A stretch of 64,000 bases of DNA, taken from IMG/VR virus record IMGVR_UViG_3300020202_000066, positions 25,960-89,959 of that record. One strand, written 5' to 3'. A model generated the notes under the pieces. That model had not been told where the DNA came from. It did no database searches and saw only the letters and a list, made by a program, of their open reading frames with translations. Source of the stretch: a virus. Shown here one piece after another: positions 44,587 through 53,232 of this stretch (the first letter of the stretch is position 1; each line of letters starts with the position of its first letter). The translations under genes were made by a program, and so were the position numbers.

Positions 44587-47500
44587 CTAGCCGCAGCAGA
44601 GCTCCCCACCCTCGCGGCTCGCCTGCAGCATCAGGCGTTCGGTGACCTCTCGGACGAGGGAGGTCATCGCCGGGTCGGTGCCGTCCACCTTGATCCGGAA
44701 GGACTGCGCCACGCCTGCGGCGGTCAGCGCGCGCTTCTGACGGAGGTTCTCCAGGTTCTCCTGGTTGAGCTGCTTCTGTTGCTCGACGAGCTCCGCCTGG
44801 AGCTGGAACTGCCCGAGGATCCGGTTCGTGATGTCGTTGCCCATCATCGAGAAAGGGCGCGTGGGATCCATCAGGTCCTTCAGGACCGGGGCGGTGCCCG
44901 TGATCGAGCCGCTCACTGCGGTGAGACTTCCCTCGATGGCCTTCATCGAACCCGTGATCTGCTCCTCTGTGATCTTCGCCATGTCAGTCACGAACTTCGA
45001 CTTCAGTTCGTAGGACTTGGCCCACGACTCGAAGGCGAACTTCGTGCGGTCGAATGCATCCTTCTGCTGGTCTCCGGAGCTTTTGACCGCAGTCCCGACA
45101 GTCTTGTGGGCAGTGACGGCCGCGGTGGCGGCAGGGGTCATGTCATACAAGGTGTCCCGGAGCCGCTTGCTTGCACCGCTCGCTTTCTCTACGGCAGATA
45201 CCTGTTTCTCGATGGCATCAGCAGCCGACTGCGCGGCCGTCTGCTGCTTCAACAAGCCGGCGAGCTCCTCTTTCCGTGCGTCGGTAACCATCGAGGTGGC
45301 CTCGGTGAGGTTGCCGATTTTGACCTTCAGTTCATTCAGGCCATTCAGCCCGGCCTTCTGCTGGGCATAGAGCCGCACAAGGGCGGCAGCTGCGCCGGTG
45401 TCGATAGCCTCGCCGGACATTTTGAATGCGTTGGAAACCGACGCAAGTACGGGCGACATCTTCGCGAGCGATTCCGCTGAATCTCCAAGTCCTGCCTTGA
45501 GAAGCCTCTGCTTATCAGTAGCGTACGCAGCCGAGTCAGCGAGGTCCGTCTGGGCTATCTTCACCGCCTCCGCGTAGGGCACGCCCGCCCGCATCAGGAG
45601 GCCAAGCTCCTTCCACGCGCTGCCATTCTTGCCGAGCGTTCGGGTGCTCTCGATGAGCTGCTCGTCAGAGAGGCGGATAGCGCCAGCGAGCTCGCGCACC
45701 GTCTGCCGGAGCCGGACGTAGCTCTGGCTGGTGGCGCTGATGGTCGTCAGGGATGCCGATAGCTCCGCCTTGCCGGCTGCGATGTCGACGCTCTCCGCAG
45801 TCATCCCGGAGAAGAAGTCCTTGACGTCGCGGCCAAGGTCGACGAGCGCTCCTTTGAAGGCCACGCCGAATGTCGTTCCAATGAGCTTCCCCTGTGCGGT
45901 GGCCTGCTGTCCTGCATCAAGCAGGCCCTGAGAGAGCCCCTCTGGGATTGCACGCGAGAGTCCGGGGATCTTCTCCAGCTGACGGACGACGTGCGAGGCG
46001 AACGTCAGCGCCATCTCGGCCAGCTTGCCGAGGGCCGCGCCGACCGCGGCAAGTCCGGCGGTGATACCGTCGAGGATTCGATTCGCGATGGCTCCGAGGT
46101 TCGACATAATCCCGGTGCCTCCACCAACGGCGCCGATCATGTTCTTGACCTTCTCCGTCAGCAGCTCGAAGCCGTAGACCACGTTATCCAAGATGATCTT
46201 CCAGCCCTCCAGGGCTTTCGGAATCAGCTTGACGAGAAGGTAAAGCTCGGCGAGGGGCACGGCCACAGCAGCCAGAGTGCTGAAGCCAGCGGCTGCTGCA
46301 GAGGCGAGTGAGCCCGTACTCGTGAGCGCGCTGCCGAAGTTGACGATCATCGGCGTGATGTCGATGAACAGGCTCTTGATCACGGTGAGTCCGGCAGTGA
46401 GAGATCCCGCCTGGAAGCCCTTTGCTGCTCCCAGCGCGGACATCGCGAGCCCTGTTGCCGTCAGGACGCCGACGACCTCTTTGGAGTTCTTGATGGCGTC
46501 GCGGAGGTGGACGCCGAAGCTCAGCATCGCGCGAGCGCCGGCATCGATACTGGGCAGGAACACAGACCCTATCTCGACGCCGACCTGAAGGAACGCTTCC
46601 TTCATTCGCTTGAGGATGTTGGTCAGGGTCTCGCTGACCATCTTGAACTTCTCCGCGAGGGCTGTGCCGCGCTCGGTAGCGTCGCTGCTTGTCTTCAGCA
46701 CGGCCTCAAAGTCCTTGTAGTGGCCAGCGAGTTGGACAACCTGCCGGCCAGATTCCTCACCGAAGATCGCCTGCGCCGTGGTCAATCGGTCGACACCGGA
46801 TGTCATCTTTCCGAGCGACTGCAGCACGGAAAGCAGGGCTTGGTTCGCATCCGTCTCGAGAGCCGTCTTGAAGGCTTTACCGGTGATCCCAACTAACTGG
46901 CCAGCTTTGTCTATGTTCCTGCCCATGTTCGCCAGCATTTCATTGATGGACGGCCCAACGCTCTCGGCGGCGACGCCAAGGTTTGCGAATTCGGCGACCA
47001 TGGCGGCCACAGTTCCGGGCTTGATCCCGAGCGTGGCCGCGGATCCGACGCGGCTGACCGCCTCGGCAATCTGGCTGGCCGATGCGGCGCTCACGTCTTG
47101 GAGCGCGGTAAAGCCGGAGGCCAGCTGCATCAGTGCCTGTTGCGAATCGCCAAGTGAGTCACGGAAAACGCTCCGAAGCGTCGTGAACGTCTGAGCTGCT
47201 TCAGCGCTCGACTCTCCTGTGATGGCCGCGAACTGAGCAGCTGTCTCGGTAAACTGCGTCAGGTCGGCGCCGCGCAGGCCGAGCTTCGCGGCACTGGAGG
47301 CCACAGTCGCCAGAGCTGCAGCCGATTCTCCCGACGCGACGGCCGTATCCTCGAGCCGGGCGCGCAGCTGTCCGAGCGCATCGCCCGTGGTGTGCGTGAT
47401 GGAGCCGAGCTTTGCCATCGCGCCCTCGAAGGCGATCGCGGCCTCAACTGGCGCATTGATGAGCGAGTCTGCGAACGTGAGGACCTTGGTCGTCAGGCTC

Positions 47501-47688
47501 TGGAAGATTCCGGAGACAGCTCCTGCGGCCTTGCCCGCCGGCGCCATCGCCTCATCCCATTTGCTGGCCAGCGACTGGACCTGACCGCCGAACTTTTCGA
47601 AGGAGCTCTGCATCGACTGCAGAGTGGCGGTGAGTTGGTCTTGTGCGGAAACCGCTACGACCAGTTCTTCAACAGTCGTGGTTCCCAC
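44587..47688 (-). CDS. Tail tape measure protein, 1033 aa
   Basis: GTG start with AGGTGA upstream. The N-terminal 400 residues match tape-measure domains (MAKLGSITHTTGDALGQLR; SSAAKLGLRGADLTQFTETA; VSRVGSAATLGIKPGTVAAM). A hydrophobic middle (450-600) and a long helical C-terminus follow. It sets tail length and is ejected during infection. At about 0.15 nm per residue, a tail near 155 nm is expected (inference). Confidence 0.93.
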   Translation of the reverse strand: MGTTTVEELVVAVSAQDQLTATLQSMQSSFEKFGGQVQSLASKWDEAMAPAGKAAGAVSGIFQSLTTKVLTFADSLINAPVEAAIAFEGAMAKLGSITHTTGDALGQLRARLEDTAVASGESAAALATVASSAAKLGLRGADLTQFTETAAQFAAITGESSAEAAQTFTTLRSVFRDSLGDSQQALMQLASGFTALQDVSAASASQIAEAVSRVGSAATLGIKPGTVAAMVAEFANLGVAAESVGPSINEMLANMGRNIDKAGQLVGITGKAFKTALETDANQALLSVLQSLGKMTSGVDRLTTAQAIFGEESGRQVVQLAGHYKDFEAVLKTSSDATERGTALAEKFKMVSETLTNILKRMKEAFLQVGVEIGSVFLPSIDAGARAMLSFGVHLRDAIKNSKEVVGVLTATGLAMSALGAAKGFQAGSLTAGLTVIKSLFIDITPMIVNFGSALTSTGSLASAAAAGFSTLAAVAVPLAELYLLVKLIPKALEGWKIILDNVVYGFELLTEKVKNMIGAVGGGTGIMSNLGAIANRILDGITAGLAAVGAALGKLAEMALTFASHVVRQLEKIPGLSRAIPEGLSQGLLDAGQQATAQGKLIGTTFGVAFKGALVDLGRDVKDFFSGMTAESVDIAAGKAELSASLTTISATSQSYVRLRQTVRELAGAIRLSDEQLIESTRTLGKNGSAWKELGLLMRAGVPYAEAVKIAQTDLADSAAYATDKQRLLKAGLGDSAESLAKMSPVLASVSNAFKMSGEAIDTGAAAALVRLYAQQKAGLNGLNELKVKIGNLTEATSMVTDARKEELAGLLKQQTAAQSAADAIEKQVSAVEKASGASKRLRDTLYDMTPAATAAVTAHKTVGTAVKSSGDQQKDAFDRTKFAFESWAKSYELKSKFVTDMAKITEEQITGSMKAIEGSLTAVSGSITGTAPVLKDLMDPTRPFSMMGNDITNRILGQFQLQAELVEQQKQLNQENLENLRQKRALTAAGVAQSFRIKVDGTDPAMTSLVREVTERLMLQASREGGELCCG

Positions 47689-47698
47689 AGCGATTCAC

Positions 47699-47923
47699 CT
47701 ACTCATCTGCGCCCGTGGGCGAGTCGTCGCGAGTCCTGCCGGCCAGCGGCGCCGGCTCGCCCCAATAGAACGCCGCCATGTCGATGAACTCCGCGAGCGG
47801 AAGATCGGCGACCGCAGTACCAGGCGGCGAGAACACCCAGCACTGCTTCTTGTCCGCGATGGCGTGCGCCAGCAGCAGGTGGCCGGATCGACTTAGACGC
47901 TGCCTGGCGCGCTCGAGAAAGGG
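47699..47923 (-). CDS. Tail assembly chaperone, -1 frameshift extension
   Basis: This frame has no start codon but continues the upstream chaperone if ribosomes slip back one base at CCCTTTC (47917-47923), which fits X XXY YYZ with codons CCU UUC. The product would gain about 70 residues (SGHLLLAHAIADKKQCWVF and more). It matches the G/G-T arrangement that sits before tape measure genes in most long-tailed phages. Confidence 0.8.
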   Translation of the reverse strand, partial: PFLERARQRLSRSGHLLLAHAIADKKQCWVFSPPGTAVADLPLAEFIDMAAFYWGEPAPLAGRTRDDSPTGADE

Positions 47924-48378
47924 GTACGGTCGCCCGCCTTGGGCTTCTCGATGCCGCTCAGGCGATTGACTGCTGCGAAGGCAGCGTCGAACTGGCCAAC
48001 GGTCCAGCCTTCGAACAGGTCCAGATCGGACATCGAAACCTGTGGCTCAACGAGGGCTCGGATCAGCATGAACTTCAGCTTCGCGCCTACGTCGAGGTGG
48101 GTTTGCCCAGTCCGAGGGTCGACCACACGCGTGGCCGCCCTTTCGGCCTCATCGATATCCCCGTAGGTCAGCCCGCGAACGAGCAGGCGGCCGATGCCGG
48201 GGACGTCGATGAATTCCGTCGGCAGACGGCTGCGGCTCCCGCGGGCACGGAGCTCGTGCAGGGAGACGCAGCCGGACACGGGCGCCGCGCCCGACGCCGC
48301 GAGCGGCGCACCCGCCGGGGCATCGTGAGTGAGCTGGTTGATCTGCCCGACCACCGTCGGGTCGAAGTCGCTTCCCAC
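47893..48378 (-). CDS. Tail assembly chaperone (gpG-like), 161 aa
   Basis: GTG with TAGGAGG upstream. Contains LPTEFIDVPGIGRLLVRGLT and GAKLKFMLIRALVEP, the pattern of tail chaperones that coat the tape measure. It lies between the tail tube and tape measure genes and carries the frameshift site near its 3' end. Confidence 0.82.
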   Translation of the reverse strand: MGSDFDPTVVGQINQLTHDAPAGAPLAASGAAPVSGCVSLHELRARGSRSRLPTEFIDVPGIGRLLVRGLTYGDIDEAERAATRVVDPRTGQTHLDVGAKLKFMLIRALVEPQVSMSDLDLFEGWTVGQFDAAFAAVNRLSGIEKPKAGDRTPFSSAPGSV

Positions 48379-48389
48379 GGAGGAGCCTC

Positions 48390-49376
48390 CTAGTTACCGG
48401 TCGCCCGGCGAGTCAGCGGGCCGGAGCCCATGAGGGTGATCGACTCGGTCACGGCGCCGGTGACCGGGTTGGACGGCTTCCAGCCGGTAACGTGGGCGAG
48501 ACCCTCCCACTCGTACTGGTCATCCTTGTGGTGACGCAGGCGGATGAGCACAAGCCCCTGCTGGTTGAACCGGTCGAACCAGTACGGCGAGGTGACGTAG
48601 CCTTCCACGCTGGCGCTCCACGACTTCGTCAGGGCGACCGAAGTCTCCCACTCGTCGTTGGCGCCGCTGAGATTCGCGGAGCCCTTCTTGGTATCCACGT
48701 CCCACTTGGTGATGTCCGCGATCAGCTGCATCGACGCAGTGCGGTACGTCACGTACATGCCGCGGACCACGCTTCCCGTGTGGATGGTCGGCAGCGCGAG
48801 TGAGCACACGATCTTGCCATTGAAGTAGTCCGGGGTGGTGCCGGGGATGTCCGCGCGCTCCTTGCCCGCATTGTCGATCTCGACGGCGACGACCGCGGCG
48901 GCCGAAGTGCCGGCCAAGGTCACGTCGGCCAGCAGGATCGATCCCACCGGAATGAACGGCGGCCCGCCGGCCGCGCCGCGAGCTCCGCCGGGTGCTCCCT
49001 CAGTGCCGGCCAGCTTGGTGACCACGCCGAGGGAACTCATCACGATGGAGTTGATGACGACGTTCGGTGTGGCGGCCGGACGCGTGAGGCTTCCGACCGT
49101 GCCCGCGGCGACCGTCAGCGAAAGGCCGGCCATGTAGGCGGAGCCCGCCGAATACGCGATGGTGTTGTTCGCGCCGTTCGGGTCGACACTGACTTCCAAC
49201 CCGGCGAGAACCCCGTTGATGCGCACGACCGGCGGCGGCACATCCGAGATCGGACGGTTCGCGAGCGTGAACGTCCGGTGGTCACCGGAGTCGGTTGCAG
49301 CCTCGATGGGGAACAGCGCGCCGCTGTCGACCGCCTGGCAGTACAGCTGGCCGTAGAGTCCGGACTTCCGTCCCAT
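48390..49376 (-). CDS. Major tail (tube) protein, 328 aa
   Basis: Placed just before the tail chaperone. Beta-rich sequence (HRTFTLANRPISDVPPPVVR; YVTSPYWFDRFNQQGLVLI; HKDDQYEWEGLAHVTGWKP), the last segment resembling tail-tube proteins. Forms the tail tube by inference. ATG with GGAGTAGC. Confidence 0.65.
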   Translation of the reverse strand: MGRKSGLYGQLYCQAVDSGALFPIEAATDSGDHRTFTLANRPISDVPPPVVRINGVLAGLEVSVDPNGANNTIAYSAGSAYMAGLSLTVAAGTVGSLTRPAATPNVVINSIVMSSLGVVTKLAGTEGAPGGARGAAGGPPFIPVGSILLADVTLAGTSAAAVVAVEIDNAGKERADIPGTTPDYFNGKIVCSLALPTIHTGSVVRGMYVTYRTASMQLIADITKWDVDTKKGSANLSGANDEWETSVALTKSWSASVEGYVTSPYWFDRFNQQGLVLIRLRHHKDDQYEWEGLAHVTGWKPSNPVTGAVTESITLMGSGPLTRRATGN

Positions 49377-49379
49377 GTG

Positions 49380-49562
49380 CTACTCCTCCTCTCCGGCCTT
49401 GCCGGCGCTGTGGTCGGTCTGAGGGGCCTCGGACTGGACCACGCCCTGCATGACCCATTCCGAGGGGTTCTCGAACGTCCCGCCGCGGGTGGCGACGAGT
49501 TTCCAGCCTTTCTGCTGCATCTGCCTGGCTTCCTGCAGCGAGTTGACGGTCTTGATCTCCAT
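49380..49562 (-). CDS. Small protein, 60 aa
   Basis: The second of two adjacent start codons was preferred. Reads EIKTVNSLQEARQMQQKGWKL, then GGTFENPSEWVMQ, a small fold seen in head-tail regions. Function unknown. Confidence 0.55.
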   Translation of the reverse strand: MEIKTVNSLQEARQMQQKGWKLVATRGGTFENPSEWVMQGVVQSEAPQTDHSAGKAGEEE

Positions 49563-50065
49563 CACTTGGTCACCATCTTGGTCAGCAGATCGATGATCTT
49601 CTGGCGATCTTCAGGCTGGATCATCAGGAACGGCCGCCCCGGGACGAAAACACCGCCGCGATGCTTGTTCCGGAAGCCGAACTGCATCGGCGCGGCGTAT
49701 GGACAAGAGACGCCAAATGTGAGACGCAGTGGCTCGACCCGGTTGATGCCGGTCGCGGAGTGCGCCTTGCCGTCATACTTCGACGTCTTGCCCTTCTGCG
49801 CGCGTGCGGAGCGGGTTCCTGACGCGCCGACGGCCGCGGCAAGCACGCCAGTGTCTCGCAGCGTCCTCCCGGACTGCTCCTGTGCCCGCTGGCTGATGGC
49901 CCATCCCGTGGGGCGGCCGCCTTGGGCGAAGTTCAGCCCGACGGACCGGATGAGCACCAAGCTGGCGAGCTTCAGCGCCGGCGTGAAGTCCTTGTTGAGT
50001 GCCTTCGCTTGGAAGCGCGCGAGGATGCGCGTGAGACCGACGAGCTTGACGCCAAGTCCTGCCAT
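49562..50065 (-). CDS. Virion morphogenesis protein (Mu gpG / tail completion type), 167 aa
   Basis: ATG at 50065 after GGAGGTGGCGTG. The order ALKLASLVLIRSVGLNF, GGRPTGWAISQRAQ, RTLRDTGVLAAAVGAS and the C-terminal FGFRNKH...PGRPFLMI matches the phage virion morphogenesis (gpG-like) family that links tail to head. Confidence 0.8.
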   Translation of the reverse strand: MAGLGVKLVGLTRILARFQAKALNKDFTPALKLASLVLIRSVGLNFAQGGRPTGWAISQRAQEQSGRTLRDTGVLAAAVGASGTRSARAQKGKTSKYDGKAHSATGINRVEPLRLTFGVSCPYAAPMQFGFRNKHRGGVFVPGRPFLMIQPEDRQKIIDLLTKMVTK

Positions 50066-50580
50066 CACGCCACCTCCTTCACGTTCTCGAGCCGGTTGCA
50101 CGCGAGCACTTCTTCCTCGAAGATCACGGGCAGACTCACCCGTGGCGCATCGGGATCACGCACGAACGTAGCAGCTCCGAACTCCAGGGCCTTGAGGAGA
50201 TCGTTCTTTTTGAACGCGTTCTCGATGGCTGACTTCACGTTCGCCAGCGCGTCGAGTTCCCCCAGCCGCCCGCCGCCTCCAAGGATCCTCTGTTCCGTTC
50301 GCTGCTCCCTCAGGTAGATGTCGATCGACAGGCTCCACTTGCAGGTCAGGGTCGAGCCGTCAGTGGTGCCTCCGGGGGTGAGTGGCTTGCGCGTATTCAC
50401 TGACTGCGTACGAGTGGATTCGACGTCCTGCTCTGCCAGGGGAACGATTCGAATCTCATCCTGAACGGGGTTGGTCGGCCCGCGATCACCGAGCAGGATT
50501 GCGTTGGGGCCGAACTGCCCCAGTCCGTGGCCGGACTTGAGGGTCGCGAGGAGCCATTTGACGCAAGATGCGTAGCTCAC
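50065..50580 (-). CDS. Head-tail joining protein, 171 aa
   Basis: Starts overlapping the previous stop. Reads QFGPNAILLGDRGPTNPVQ, then CKWSLSIDIYLREQ and IENAFKKNDLLKAL. Position between head-completion and gpG-type genes suggests a tail-terminator or joining role; family not recognised. Confidence 0.58.
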   Translation of the reverse strand: MSYASCVKWLLATLKSGHGLGQFGPNAILLGDRGPTNPVQDEIRIVPLAEQDVESTRTQSVNTRKPLTPGGTTDGSTLTCKWSLSIDIYLREQRTEQRILGGGGRLGELDALANVKSAIENAFKKNDLLKALEFGAATFVRDPDAPRVSLPVIFEEEVLACNRLENVKEVA

Positions 50581-50951
50581 GGTGCGCCCGTCTCCAGTAC
50601 CGGCAGGGTGAACTTGCCTGCCGGCAAGGTCTGGCCGGCGCGGGCGCCGCTTGAGAATGCAACACGGAGCTCGAGGTACAGGACGCCTTCAACATCTAGT
50701 TGGCCAGCCGTGAGCCTCACCGCAGACTTGCCGTCTGATGCGTCGCCAACGGGTGCGCACACGGCCGAGAACAGCAGCGCGGTCGCCGAGTCCGGACTGA
50801 GCTTGGCGTAGAGCGTCACGGTTCCGCCGGTGAGGTCCAGAGGTTTGCCCTGCTCATCAGGGGAGACATCCACGCCACGCTTAACCACGCGCGAGGTGAA
50901 CGTGAGTTGAGGTGTGCTCCGCCGATACACCGGCTCGAGACGGGTGCTCAT
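50577..50951 (-). CDS. BppU-like small structural protein, 124 aa
   Basis: FTSRVVKRGVDVSPDE, then LDLTGGTVTLYAKLSPDS and VLYLELRVAFSSGA follow the same beta-sandwich pattern as the protein at 30961. Probably a structural domain protein. Confidence 0.58.
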   Translation of the reverse strand: MSTRLEPVYRRSTPQLTFTSRVVKRGVDVSPDEQGKPLDLTGGTVTLYAKLSPDSATALLFSAVCAPVGDASDGKSAVRLTAGQLDVEGVLYLELRVAFSSGARAGQTLPAGKFTLPVLETGAP

Positions 50952-51430
50952 GAGCCACCTCGTCGAGCGCTGATGTCGTCCAGCTGCGCAGGGTCAATCC
51001 CGTGGTTCTCGGTGTCATCGAGACCCATGATGGGCGTGTATGTCTGGGTGTTGCTGTTCACCCGCTCCGCCATCGTCGCGCCTGGGATTCGCGACCTGCG
51101 ATCGCGCACGGCCTTGAGTGAGGTGAGCGCATCCTCGTAGTCCGCGTTGATTGCCTGGAGATCGACCGCCTGCTGGACGGAGAACTGGGGAGAGCGGATG
51201 ACGAAGTGCGTCGCCAGCCGCTCTGCCCACATCACGACTAGGTCGGGGTATGGAGCCGCGAACAGGTGGCTTCCCACGGCCCCTCCCTGCTGTGCGTAGG
51301 CTATGGCGCACATCGAGTCGATGATGGCGTCCGCATCTCGCTGGGCCCGGGCGAGCACACTCGGCGGCAGCTGATCCTCAGGAGGATCACCGAGCCGCGA
51401 GCGGATCGCGCCTGGATCGGAGTAGGCCAC
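50948..51430 (-). CDS. Head-tail connector (DUF1320-like), 160 aa
   Basis: Starts MAYSDPGAIRSRLGD, followed by helices (ARAQRDADAIIDSM; DLVVMWAERLATHFVI; YEDALTSLKAVRDR). This is the layout of DUF1320 head-completion proteins in Mu-like heads. Confidence 0.72.
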   Translation of the reverse strand: MAYSDPGAIRSRLGDPPEDQLPPSVLARAQRDADAIIDSMCAIAYAQQGGAVGSHLFAAPYPDLVVMWAERLATHFVIRSPQFSVQQAVDLQAINADYEDALTSLKAVRDRRSRIPGATMAERVNSNTQTYTPIMGLDDTENHGIDPAQLDDISARRGGS

Positions 51431-51433
51431 GAG

Positions 51434-51757
51434 CTACTCCTTCTTCCTCCGCGGGGAGGAGGTGGGTGGCAGATCCACCGGGATGGCAGAGCGAGGCGGG
51501 TGGGTGCTCGCGAGCTCCCGCTCGTTGAGCTCGAGCGCTCCGGAGGAGCCATCGACGCGGTACATTGAGCTCGCGGCGGAGGGGGGCTCCGGCGGCTCCA
51601 CGTGGGGCTCGGCCATCTCCGAGGTGTACACGAGTCCCTTCTCGAGGATCTCCTTGTACAGTTCTTCCTTGGCGGAACCGAGGTCGACGGTCTCGTTGAC
51701 CCTGCGAACCTCACCATCGAAGATGAACGCACGGCGCACCTGATGGACTCGCGACAT
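51434..51757 (-). CDS. Small head protein, 107 aa
   Basis: ATG after GGAGATCCCC. It opens with a small strand pair (RRAFIFDGEVRRVNETVDLG), a helix and a Pro/Ser-rich tail. It resembles short proteins found after capsid genes. Function unknown. Confidence 0.55.
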   Translation of the reverse strand: MSRVHQVRRAFIFDGEVRRVNETVDLGSAKEELYKEILEKGLVYTSEMAEPHVEPPEPPSAASSMYRVDGSSGALELNERELASTHPPRSAIPVDLPPTSSPRRKKE

Positions 51758-51822
51758 GGGGATCTCCGATCGATCGCCGCCGGGACTCGGTCCCGGCGGC
51801 ATCAGGGTTCTGCTGTTGGTGA

Positions 51823-52722
51823 CTAGCAGCCGGTGATCAGGAATCCGGCCGCGGCGGCGACGAGCTTCTCGGCCTGGATGTGACCGGCCTCGATGTACTC
51901 GCCATTGCGCTTCTCCTCGCGCCAGCTCTTGACCATGAACGGCTGGGCCTCGATCTGGTAGCCCAGCGACATGACCTGCAGGTCCGGAGAGGGCTCCACC
52001 TTCGCGATGAGGACGCTGTTGTTCCAGACGTCTGCGATCACGATGGACTGGCTCGGGTTGGCGGTGTTCTCGATGGACCCGCCCACCACGAGGGTGAGGT
52101 CCCACAGCATCGGCGGGAGCTTCGCGAAGCCGACTTCATCGGCGAGAGTCAGGCCCGTCGACAACTTCTTGAGGCGGCGGCGCAGGGACCGCGCCACCTT
52201 GCTCGACATCACCATGCGGTTGGCAATCCCTCCGCCGGCCTGGCGGATCGCCTCGCAAGCAGCATCGACATCCGATTCCGGGTCGGCGCTGCTGTTCGAC
52301 CACGCGGCGGCGGCGGCAGCGGTGTTGGTCACGTGGGAAGTGGACTGCGCGATGGCCTGGACCCTCTTCTCCTTGGCCAGGAGGAGGTGGCCGGTGAGCT
52401 TGGTCGTGGCCCGCATCCGCGGCTGGATGGGGGCGTCCGCGTTGTCCCGGATCCGGTCCGGCAGAAGGAACTTCAGAGCGTACTCCTCGGCGGAGTAGCT
52501 CGCGTTCGTCGGATTCCACTGGATCTCAGCCGCTTCGGCGCCAGCCTGGCGGCGCGCCTCAATCGGCGTGAGTTCCTCGCGGCCGAACACGTAGTACTTG
52601 TCCGACTCCTTCTTGACCTTGACGATCGGGAACACCGCATCGGCGATGAACCCGGGCTGCACGTACTCGACCGCCAGATTGCTGAGTGGCTGGTCGATAT
52701 GGATGTCCTGCGGGGAAGGCAT
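51823..52722 (-). CDS. Major capsid protein, 299 aa
   Basis: The pattern LSNLAVEYVQPGFIADAVFP, KYYVFGREE, YALKFLLPDRIRDNAD and the C-terminal QSIVIADVWNNSVLIAK, QAEKLVAAAAGFLI matches the major capsid family in Mu-like and related siphovirus heads (HK97 fold expected). Position after the protease/scaffold and the decoration gene supports it. Confidence 0.85.
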   Translation of the reverse strand: MPSPQDIHIDQPLSNLAVEYVQPGFIADAVFPIVKVKKESDKYYVFGREELTPIEARRQAGAEAAEIQWNPTNASYSAEEYALKFLLPDRIRDNADAPIQPRMRATTKLTGHLLLAKEKRVQAIAQSTSHVTNTAAAAAAWSNSSADPESDVDAACEAIRQAGGGIANRMVMSSKVARSLRRRLKKLSTGLTLADEVGFAKLPPMLWDLTLVVGGSIENTANPSQSIVIADVWNNSVLIAKVEPSPDLQVMSLGYQIEAQPFMVKSWREEKRNGEYIEAGHIQAEKLVAAAAGFLITGC

Positions 52723-52749
52723 TCTCCGTCACCTCCAGTGGTGCGGGCG

Positions 52750-53220
52750 TTAGAACGGCGAGCTGTTGATACGCACGAGGGCGTAGTCGTTCTGCGCCGC
52801 AGCCGCGGCGATGGCCTGGGCACGCGAGTCGCGGATGTAGTTCATCACCGCGGTCGCGTAGGTGGTGACGGCGTTCACCTCGGCCGCGGTCGGAGTGGCC
52901 GCCGGGGTCGGGGTGGACGGGACCGACACCAGTCGGCCCTTGCCGCGGTCGGCGGAGGTAGCGTGCTCGACGCCGATGTTGGCGCCGGCAGTCCACGCGA
53001 CGTTCGCGACAAGCAGCGAGGTCCCGGCGATCCGGACCACGACCGCCTTGCCGGCTGTGCCCTTGAACTGGGTGATGCCCCAGGTCTTGTAGGCCTCAGC
53101 GGCAGAGGTCGGAACCTTCACTGAGCCCTCCGCGGCGCCCTGGGAGGCGAACAGGTACTGGCCGATGTCCGCGTCCGCGATGAAGCTGACGTCGAGAATG
53201 GGAACCGGGCTGAGGAACAT
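52750..53220 (-). CDS. Capsid decoration-type protein (DUF2190-like), 156 aa
   Basis: The first 90 residues are beta-rich (ADIGQYLFASQGAAEGSVK; KTWGITQFKGTAGKAVVVRI), as in DUF2190 decoration proteins that sit between protease and capsid genes. The C-terminus is an Ala-rich helix. Confidence 0.65.
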   Translation of the reverse strand: MFLSPVPILDVSFIADADIGQYLFASQGAAEGSVKVPTSAAEAYKTWGITQFKGTAGKAVVVRIAGTSLLVANVAWTAGANIGVEHATSADRGKGRLVSVPSTPTPAATPTAAEVNAVTTYATAVMNYIRDSRAQAIAAAAAQNDYALVRINSSPF

Positions 53221-53232
53221 GTGGTTCGCCTC

